Assembly: GCF_900520355.1 (NCBI RefSeq)
Contig: NZ_LS999521.1
Location: forward strand, 1,612,001 to 1,676,000
Source: Acinetobacter calcoaceticus
GTDB lineage: Bacteria; Pseudomonadota; Gammaproteobacteria; Pseudomonadales; Moraxellaceae
Direction: 5' to 3'
Length of the DNA: 64,000 nucleotides
Shown in pieces: positions 43,867 through 53,700 of the stretch. The position numbers and the translations under genes were made by a program. The notes beneath the pieces were generated by a model that did not search any database, was not told the origin of the DNA, and saw only the letters and a program-made list of their open reading frames with translations. Numbering within the stretch: the first letter of the stretch is position 1; each line of letters begins with the position of its first letter.

Positions 43867-44759
43867 TGCAAATCACCATTGTATCTGCGGGTAAAATTAT
43901 TCCTGCTTCAGAGCTCATAAGTGCAACCTTACGCACTGATCTTGTACCTATTCCAGCATCAATTGAATTTACTGTCCAATCTACAGCAGAACTAGACTCC
44001 CTTTTGAAAGAAGGGGAGCAACTAACTGTAAATGATATTACTCATCCATTTGAATTAATCAAAGTCACACCACTAAAAACTCAGACCATTAAACAAGATC
44101 GCCGTGTTGGTGGGATCTCGTGTATTGGTATTTTGGCAGGTTGTAAACGTCTTATCGAATATTCTAAGCAAGCTGTTATCAGTAATGAAACCTCTTTTAA
44201 TTCTGTAATTCGCGCTTGTGGGGCAACAATCAGTCTTGGCAGTGATTTACCCTTGCCAAAATTCGTATGTTTAAAAGGAAGAATGCCTACACAACGTTTG
44301 GCCCATTATCTGCAGCAAGAAGCAGCGGTTATTTGTTTTCAAAAAAACAAGATATCGGCTCAAAAAATAGATTCTTTATTTAAACAGGAAGCTGTCACAA
44401 AACTAGATCCAAGTAGCGTTGTTTGGATATCCAGTAAACCTTTGGAACTGATGCAAAAATCATCATTCGTGACCGTGGAGAATAATGGTTCAACGGTTGT
44501 TGGTGATGACTCAATAACCCCTGGACATACTGTTACTCAAAGAGCTGGTTTAGATGCCCGTCAAATAAAGAACTTGGAAAAAGTTTTGATTTTGCGGGGG
44601 ACCATAATAAGACCGCTAAATTTGAATTGGAATGCAGGCGATATATTCGAAATTGATAGTAAGAAGTATGTCGTTTTAACAGCTGCACATCATATAGATA
44701 CAGGCGCAATCGGGGGATCAATGGGGACTTCATCAAAGTTCTGGATTGCTAATTTGTAG
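43866..44759 (+). CDS. Baseplate hub protein, GpD/gp27-like
   Basis: This 297-residue protein precedes the spike gene by 9 nt, the place of the hub (gpD, gp27). The N-terminal domain begins with a strand and PIPASIEFTVQSTAELDSLLKEGEQLTVN, typical of hub proteins that define a tube-like ring, and the C-terminal part ends with NLNWNAGDIFEIDSKKYVVLTAAHHID. Together with the spike it should form the tail tip that pierces the outer membrane. Confidence 0.65.
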   Translation: MQITIVSAGKIIPASELISATLRTDLVPIPASIEFTVQSTAELDSLLKEGEQLTVNDITHPFELIKVTPLKTQTIKQDRRVGGISCIGILAGCKRLIEYSKQAVISNETSFNSVIRACGATISLGSDLPLPKFVCLKGRMPTQRLAHYLQQEAAVICFQKNKISAQKIDSLFKQEAVTKLDPSSVVWISSKPLELMQKSSFVTVENNGSTVVGDDSITPGHTVTQRAGLDARQIKNLEKVLILRGTIIRPLNLNWNAGDIFEIDSKKYVVLTAAHHIDTGAIGGSMGTSSKFWIANL

Positions 44760-44768
44760 GTCAAATAT

Positions 44769-47700
44769 ATGAATGGTTTCACACGTGCAAAGATTTTAAG
44801 TTACAACGCAAAAGTTCGTACTGCACAAGTACACATTCATGGTTTAACAGATGGCGCGAGTGAAGGCATTACAGCAACTTTTGCTTACCCCGTAGGTGAC
44901 AGTGATCTAGATACTGAAATTCAAATTATTGATGGAGAAGACGTTTATGTTTTCTTTGAAAATGGTAATGAAGAACGACCAGTAATTCATAGCTATGTAA
45001 GTCACGGAGACGGCGCGATAGTCGGTGTACGACGAATTCGTCAAGACAACATTGAATTTATTTCTAAAGAAAATTTAAAAGTAGATTCTGGTTCAACCGT
45101 TTCGATCAAAACGCCGTTGATGAATGTGCAAGCGAATACACAGCAAACTGGTAATAGTACATTAACAGGTAATAGCACCGTAGTTGGAAATACCTCAGTT
45201 GCAGGTAATAGTTCAGTTGCGGGAAGTATGGCCGTTGGGACAACTCTTACGGTTGCTGGAGTTCCTTTAGATCCCAAAGCATTTCAAAGTGCGCTTCAAG
45301 ATGCAATTGATAAATTGGAGGATTTAAAAGAAGAGTTAAAAGAGCAAGCGGAAAAAATTGATGAAAATAAAGATCAAGTTAGCCAAGAAATTGACGAAAA
45401 AATAAAAGAAGTAGAAGAATTAATCGAAAATATTAAGGACTCAGATGCATATAAATTGCTTGAAGAGGGTATTAATCATATCGATGAAGAAGTGCAAAAA
45501 ATTCATGACCAAGTAAAAGAAGTTGGTCAGGAAGCACAAAGTAAAATGGATGAAGTTCGAGCATATATAGATCAAGAAATTATTGATACCAAACTAATCG
45601 TTGAACAACATACAAATGATGCAAACCTACGCTTAGATGAAGCTAATCAACGGATAGATCAATCTGTACAAGCTAATGAAGCAATGGTCGCAGATGCTCA
45701 ACAACGGGCTATTCGTGCTGAAAAAGAACTCGATGATAAAATTGGTTTTATCAAGAGCGAAACAGATTCAATTATTGCTGATGTTCGAAGTGATTCAGAT
45801 GAAATTCGCTTAGTTGCAGAGAATGCAAAAAAAGTTGCAGATCAAGAAATTATTGATCGTAAAAAACAGGTTGATGAAGCACTAATTGTTGTAGACCAAA
45901 CTAAAGCTGCTCTAAAGCAGGATATTGATCAGAACTTAATAAAAGCTGGTCAAATGGTTGATGCAGCTAAATTAGCTATGGGTGAAGAAACCAACACTTT
46001 AATTAACCAAAAAATTGAACCAATCGTAAGCCAAACAGAAGCTGCTGTTAAAAAGGTTGATCAAGTTGCTGCACAGTATGTCGATCTTGATAAGAAAGTC
46101 GCTACGGGTTTTCTAGCAGAAGCTGAAGCACGTGCCAATGATAAAGAAGCAATTACCCAAAGTTTTGAACTTAAGTTTTCAGAAATGCAAAATGAATTGG
46201 GTAAATCAAATGCATTAATTTCGGAAGAGTCAGAAACACGTGCAGCTCAAGATAAGGCTTTTACTGAACAAATTAGTACAGCCCAGTCTCAAATTGGAGA
46301 CAACAAAGCTGCAATCAATAGTGTTGAGCGAACAGTAGTTGAACTAGATAAATCTGTTGCTGAAAAAACTGGTCAATTGCAAGCAAGCCTTGATACGGCA
46401 AATGGAAATATCTTAAACGCTAATGACTTAGCTCGAATGCAATCATTAGGTAAACCACTACGCGATGATCCCACTTTCAAAGAAAGCAATAATTTAACTG
46501 CTTATGTTAACCAAGCGGGTGCTACCTATACACGACAAGTAAAATCCGCAGATAACCCAACAGCTTCAACTCATGAAATTCTTATCAGATCTACAGCCCT
46601 ATTGGGTTCGGGATGGTTCCCAAATACACCATTACTTTCAGCTGCTTCAAATAAGATTTTCTTAGTAAAACAAATCATCAAAATCCCAGTAGGTTTAAAG
46701 CTTCAACCATATGGAAATGCATTAGGTACTGGTGGATTCCTGAAAGTTTTGGGAAGTGCAGAGGGGACAGGTAAATTTGAAATTTATTATTCTGTAATTA
46801 AATGTGGACCAGATATTGGCTCAACAATTCAAGGTCATTTCAGACCTATTAATAGTATCAATCCACCAATCGCTTCAGTTGAAAAACCAGTTGATGTAAT
46901 TGTTGCTTCATATGAAGTTTGGGATGTCACCACTGTAAATGACACTATTCCAAAAACTTGGCGTGATCAAGTAACAGGCAATGCTTCATATATTGAAAAG
47001 GTAGAAGCTTCAGTAAAACTTGTCGATGATAAAGTAGTTTCAGAAGCCCAAAAGCTTGAACAACTTAAGACAGACTACAATTCTAATAAAACAAAAACTG
47101 AATCAGATTTAGTAACTATCACAAAATCTGTTTCAGATGGGGATAAGGCTTTATCTTTACGTATAGATCAAACAAAAGCTGCTTTAGAAGAAACAGACAG
47201 ACAATCTAATGCAAATATTCAAGAAGTAACCGAATCTTTAGCAGAATTTGAACAAGCTACCACAACAAAGTTTTCAACATTAGATACTAATATTTCTAAA
47301 GAAAATCTGAAAGTTCAAGGCCAAATAGTTGAAGTTCAAAAAAGTGTCACTACATTAGAAGGCAATACTAATACGAAAATTTCGGGGCTTACATCATCTA
47401 TTAAGTCTACCGACGATATTGCTAAATTAGCTTTTAATAATGCTGCAGAAGCTCAGCAAACTGGAACAACAGCTGTAAAAGCTACTGAAGCATTGGCTCA
47501 AAATTTATTAAGTTTAAAGTCACAAACTCAAGTAACTACGGGTGTACGTGCGGTTGCTACATCAAAAGGTATTGATGACTGGACAACTTGGCGTACTACT
47601 GGTGAAGCAAAAGTAATTCAGGATGCTGATGCATTGGGCGGTTATATTCTTGAGCTTGGGAATAATGTTGGCAATAATGAAGCGTGGTTACACTGGAATA

Positions 47701-50700
47701 ACTTTGCAAAAATTAACCCAGATACACTTTATAGAGTTCGAGCACGTTTCCGACGTGTAGCAGGTGATACGGGAAGCATATATCTAGGTGTCTCCTGTAA
47801 AAATGCAGATCAAACTTATTATGTAACTACTACAAATGTCCTAGCTACAAATATGGGCTCATCAAACTACTTATTATCTGCGGTTAAGCCTATTTTAGGC
47901 GAATGGCAAGAAGTAGTAATGTACTTTAAAGGTAAGTCTACTGGTGCAGCAACGGGCCTAGGCACTATTGATAATCCGCGTACATTCCCAGCTCAAGCAG
48001 AATATTATGCCCCAATGTTTATTGGTAACTATTCTGCTCAACCAGGTATAAGTCAGCTTAATTTCATCATTATTGAAGATAATAACTCTTTAGCATCCGC
48101 AAATGATTCAACTGCAACAGCAAATGATTTGTTCAAGACTGCAACGAATCGTACTGAAGCTGAAGCAGAGCGGACTAGTGAACTCGAAGCAAGAGTAGAA
48201 AATGCAGAAACTGGTATTAAAACTAACGCTCAGGCTATAACAAAAACAGCCACTAAGAGTGATCTAGAAAGTGCAATGGGCCGAATTTCAACTGATATCA
48301 CTGCAGCCGTAGAAAATATTAAGCTTGGTGGGGTAAATGCCGTAGCAAATTCTGAAGCTCCAAGAACTTCAACAGCAGCAACTAGTCGTGAATATTTATT
48401 ATATGAACGAAGCAAAGAGCTAAAAGCATTTTATGATGAAAACTTAGATAAGCCAGTTACTATTTCTTTTGAATTGAGTGTACCCGTAGCTGGAACAGTT
48501 CAAGTTTATTCTTCCAATGGATCTGCACATTTTTTTATTACTTCTGTGACAGTTACAAAAGCGAGTGAATTACAAAAATTCGCCGTGACAGTATTACCGA
48601 AAGCACATACAGGAAGTACAACTGAATCCACTATTGAATTTTATGGAACTTATGGCTCAGGTCGAATTCCAACAATTCAAAAATTACAGATCGAAGCAGG
48701 TAATAAAGCTACAGCGTGGAGCCCAAGCCCTCGGGATACTCATAGTTCATTAAGTGCTAATGCGGAAGCGATTAAAGTCACTCAAGCGGAAGTGAAGAAG
48801 CATGGTGATACTTTATCTTCTCAAAGTATAGATATTTCAAAGCTAAGAAATGATCTAACTTTAACTAATTCTGAAGTAAGCAAGAAAGCCTCAACTGAAG
48901 CATTAGAAACAACAAAATCGGCAGTAACAGAACAAGCTGGTTTACTAAAAGCTGTAACTGAACAAGCAAACACCTTATCTGCCAATCTAAATAAATCGGC
49001 ACCAGCTGGTACGAACCTATTAATAAACTCGAATGTAATGGGTACGTACAATGGCGTTTCATATCCTCATTTACGTTATAAATTAGGCGAAGATTGGGAA
49101 GTTGGAGCGAAGTACACACTTCTATGGTGTTCTGAACATACACGAGGTGGGGGAGATACGAACTCAAGTTTAGCAGTATATGCTGGTGGAGGCAGTCAGC
49201 TCTTACAGCAACTTGTCAGCACAGCAGGAAAAGTAATAAATAAAATTACCTTTACTAAGACTTCTGCAGGTATAGCTAATGAAGTTCACTTCTACATGCT
49301 AAACAGGCCAACAGCAGATAAGCAAAGTGTAGGTACTGTGTACTGGGCCGTATTAGTGAAAGGGGAATTTATAACTACTGACAGCTGGATTGCGAGTCCA
49401 TATGACTTTAATGCAGCTTTTGATCAAGTTTCAGCTAACCTCACCGAATTTAAGCAAACGTATGTAACTGAAAATGAGGCATTAGCACAGCGCACATCTA
49501 AGCTTGAAGCCGGTATGACAGATGTAGAAAAGAATATTTTTAACACTGCTCAAGCTCTGAATAATTATGCAACTAATACAAGACTTGATGAAGTTACGGC
49601 GTCTCAAACAAAAACCTTTAATACTTCACTGACAAAATTGGATGAAGCAATTAAATCGGCTAATGACAGTGATTCTTTAGCTGGCGATTATAACTGTAAG
49701 AATCCTGATATGTGGTATAGCCATTATGGCTGGGATATGTCTCAATATTTTAAGACAACTACTACAGGAAAAGTCGGAAATACAGTATTCAGAAAGGATA
49801 CTAGTAATCCTGTAAACTGCTTTAATTACAATAAACAGGCACTACCAAATACCCGCACTTATATTGTGAGCTTTCTTGTTCGCCGAAGCTCCGATTCAAA
49901 TGGACTTTGTTATATCCCAATTGGCCGTGCCAAAAATGACGGTAATTTTTCTACTGCAAATTATACAAGTATCGGTGTACCTGTTTCAGAAATACCTGCA
50001 AATGAATCTTGGACCTTAATTTCCAAGGTCATTAATATGACTTCTGTTGCTGATACATACCCTCAAATTCAGTTGGGTATAGCTTTAGGTCATACTGGGA
50101 ATAGTGGCTGGTGGGAAGCTCAAGCATATAGAATCTCCCCAGTAATGAACGAATCTGATGTTGATAGTACTATCGTTAAATCATCGATTCTTGTTGATTA
50201 TTCGAGCAAATCGGACACTACAAAAGCGATTTCAGCTGCGACAGAATCACTTGATGCTAAATTCCGACAAAAATTTGGTGACTTGTGGACCAATAGTTCA
50301 GCCACATTAGATAGTACTCGTTACACGAAAACTGAAACAAACCAAGCTATTGCTGAAGAAAGTAAGGTTATAAAAGCAGCCATTTCATCAAGTGGTGGCG
50401 ATAACTTAATAAAAAATGGTGATTTCTCGGCCGCTTTAGGATCTTTAAATTGGCGACAAAATTCACCAGTAGCAGGCAGTGTATTAGAAGTATTTAAAGA
50501 TGAGTTTGGTGCAACATGGGGAAAATTTAGATCAACTAATACTTCTACTTATTTTAAAGGTTTTGTTGAGACTATTACTGTAGCTGAAGGTTTAGAAATG
50601 AACCAGAAATACACATTGTCATTCAAAGCAAAATCAATGACAGCTGCCCAGACTCAAATTTTTCTAATTATTCATCGTAGAGATGCTGCAGGTAGTAACA

Positions 50701-53700
50701 ACCAAATTGGAACTGCATGGAGTAACATTCCAACTGATAAAGAAGTTTTATGTACATATACATTTGATACAAATCTTATTAATTTACAATATATTAACTT
50801 AATTCTATATGCGCAAATCGGATTTGCTCCTGACTTCTTAATTCGTGAAGTGCAAATTGAGAAAGGTGAGTTAGCTACAGGTTTTAGGAAAAATCCGCGT
50901 GAATTAGAAAAAGGACTTGAGGCTAATTCTACAGCGATAGAAGGTACCAAAGCTGATGTTCTGAAGAATGGCGACAAAATTACAGCCCTTTCTGAGAGCT
51001 ATACCGTCCTAAAATCTAATGTTGATACGAACAAATTAGCTGTGGATGGTAAGTTTCAAGAAATTAATTCTACTATTAGTGATAACCAGCAAAACACAAC
51101 GCAATCAATCACAAATTTAGAGTCAGGTTACAAGCAATTGAACCAAGACCTCGGGCAGGTTTTTAACTATCGCGTTTATTCATGTGGTTGGAATGGCTTT
51201 TTTACTGGAATCAAAAACCTAAAAGGTGAAATCAAATCAGTAGCTTCAGCTCGTGGATTCTCAGTTCATGTCTTAGCTGCGGATGGGTCTATTTCTACTT
51301 CTACTCGTTACGATACTTACGCGGCTGTAGCGAACGCTACAGCGATGAGTAATGCCATCTCAGCTATTCCGAACGACACCTTTGTTATTGTCACTAACTA
51401 CGACAGCATTGGAGTGAATATCGCTACTGTTAAAAATGCCCTAATTTCATTAGGGGCAAATCCATTTACAATTGATCAAATTTCTGGGCGTGATGCATAC
51501 ATTTTGATTGGGCAGAAAGGGATAGGTTCAGGTCGAGGTATTGAATTACATTCAACACCGGATACAGGTCCAAATGGGGCCAAGCAAATCATGCTAGCAA
51601 TGCAAGTGGTTAGTGGTATTCCGATTGGCCTAGCCAACAATAGCGGTAATTTGCAAAAGGTTTTAGAAAATCACGCACAAATACTTCAGGAAAAAATTAC
51701 TCGATCTGATGCAAAAGAAGTTTTTGCTGAAGAAATTAAAATCTTTTCAGCAAAATTAGATACCTTGCGATACTCAGAAGAAAACTGGATTTTACTTGGT
51801 GACGATACGAAAATTTTAAGTATCTCAACAGGAACCAACAGAACAGTTGCTGTATGGGAACTTCAATACAAACATAAAGAAATTCCTATCGATAAAGGAG
51901 ATCCAATTGTAGCCCGTATCAAATATACTGCTGCTGGATTAGTTGGCGCGACTTGTAGCATTCAGTTTCATGGAGCAACTTATAGCATTGGATTGCCTTC
52001 ATTTATTGTTGCGGCCAGCGGTGAAATTGAATTGACTGGTATTTTCCCTTCTGATGTAAAAGCTACTGCATTTGAAGCTATCCCATTAGGTTTGCGCTTT
52101 GATAATGCGCCGTCTGGGGGAACATTTACGATAACAAATATGTTTATCAGCCGTGGTAATTCTGCACCTAATTTTAAAGGAGGTTTTAGATCTTCTCTCA
52201 AGCAAAATGCTCAGTTTGTAGAAGACACCTTTATTAAGGCTGATGCAAACAAGGGTGTCATTGTTCAACAGATCAACCAATATGATGCTGGTGTACCTGG
52301 TGGATTATCTACAGTAGTGAAAACAACAAAAGCTACAGCTGACCAAACTTCACAAGATCTTGCAACTCTCAAAAATACCGAAATTTCACAGTTACAAACA
52401 AGTACTAACAATCTTGGCTCGGCATTAGAAAACACAACAATGTTGGCAATGATGATTACGAATGGAAAATTGTTACAAGGAGATGTGAACTTTAAGAAGG
52501 GTAATAATGCAGTAGGTGTATATAACAATGCTGGCAATGGGAATGTTACTGTTACGCGTATTGCAAAAAGTGCGGATAACCCGACAACATCAACACATGA
52601 GCTGGAAATCAAAACCATTGGTGCAGCGAATCCAGTCTGGGGTGGATTTTTCCAACTTGTTTATGGCCGTGCAAATGCAGTATTCGTCATTAAATACTTA
52701 ATCAAACTACCCGTAGGATATAAGTTGGTGAATGCTGGTAACTCGATGGGTACGGGTGCGATTGATCGATTTATCGGTAGTGTTGATGGTACAGGTAAGT
52801 TTGAAACGTATATTCGTATGATTAAGTGCGGAGCTGTAGGTACTTTCTCGAACTCAGGCCATGTATATGTTGCAGGTGGATCTACGCCAACTGCTACGGC
52901 TCCTTTGGTCTGGACTTTGGCTCAAATTGAACAATACGATGTTACTGATTACGCTTCAGCAGATCCCACACTGCAAGATTTTGTTTCTACGGCCACTGAT
53001 TCAATTTCGACTCTAACAAACTTTAAAGAAAGCTGGGCTAGTAAGCTATCTGAGATGTCATCTATGTTAGATAGTAAAAACAGTGCATATATTTTGAATG
53101 CTGATATTACTAATACAACTGTAGAGAAAGCGATTGCAGCATCATCTCAAAAGCTTACTTCTGAATATACAAATGCTATGAGCGTTCAGCCACTAAGTTC
53201 AGGTGGTGGCAAAATTTTTGCTAAGCCATTAACTTGGCGTCAAGCAATTACTACTTCTGGCACTCTTGTAATTAAAACGCCAATTACTATTAATGCTTAC
53301 ATGACTAAGATCAAAATCTCAGGTTATAACTACAATAATAAAGAAGATAATACTTTTGATATGGATCTAGCATTTTATGCTTATACATCCACCACACCTT
53401 TTTATCAAAACATGACAGCTCGTTCATTTGGGATAACAATGGATGAAGCACATGCAATCACGAAAGGTTTGGCTCTAGCCTTAGATAGTAACAATAAAGT
53501 ATGTATCTTGATTACAAAAAAAGATGCTTGGTCTTATCCAGCAATTACTGTTGAGTCAGCAACAATTACTCATACTAACCCACCAGATTATTTTAAGGAT
53601 GGGTGGTCAGCGGCCATTGAAACGGACTTATCAGTATATAAATCAGTAACTCCTTTTACTGTCACCTCAATGATGGAAACTACAGCTGGATCTCAGGCGA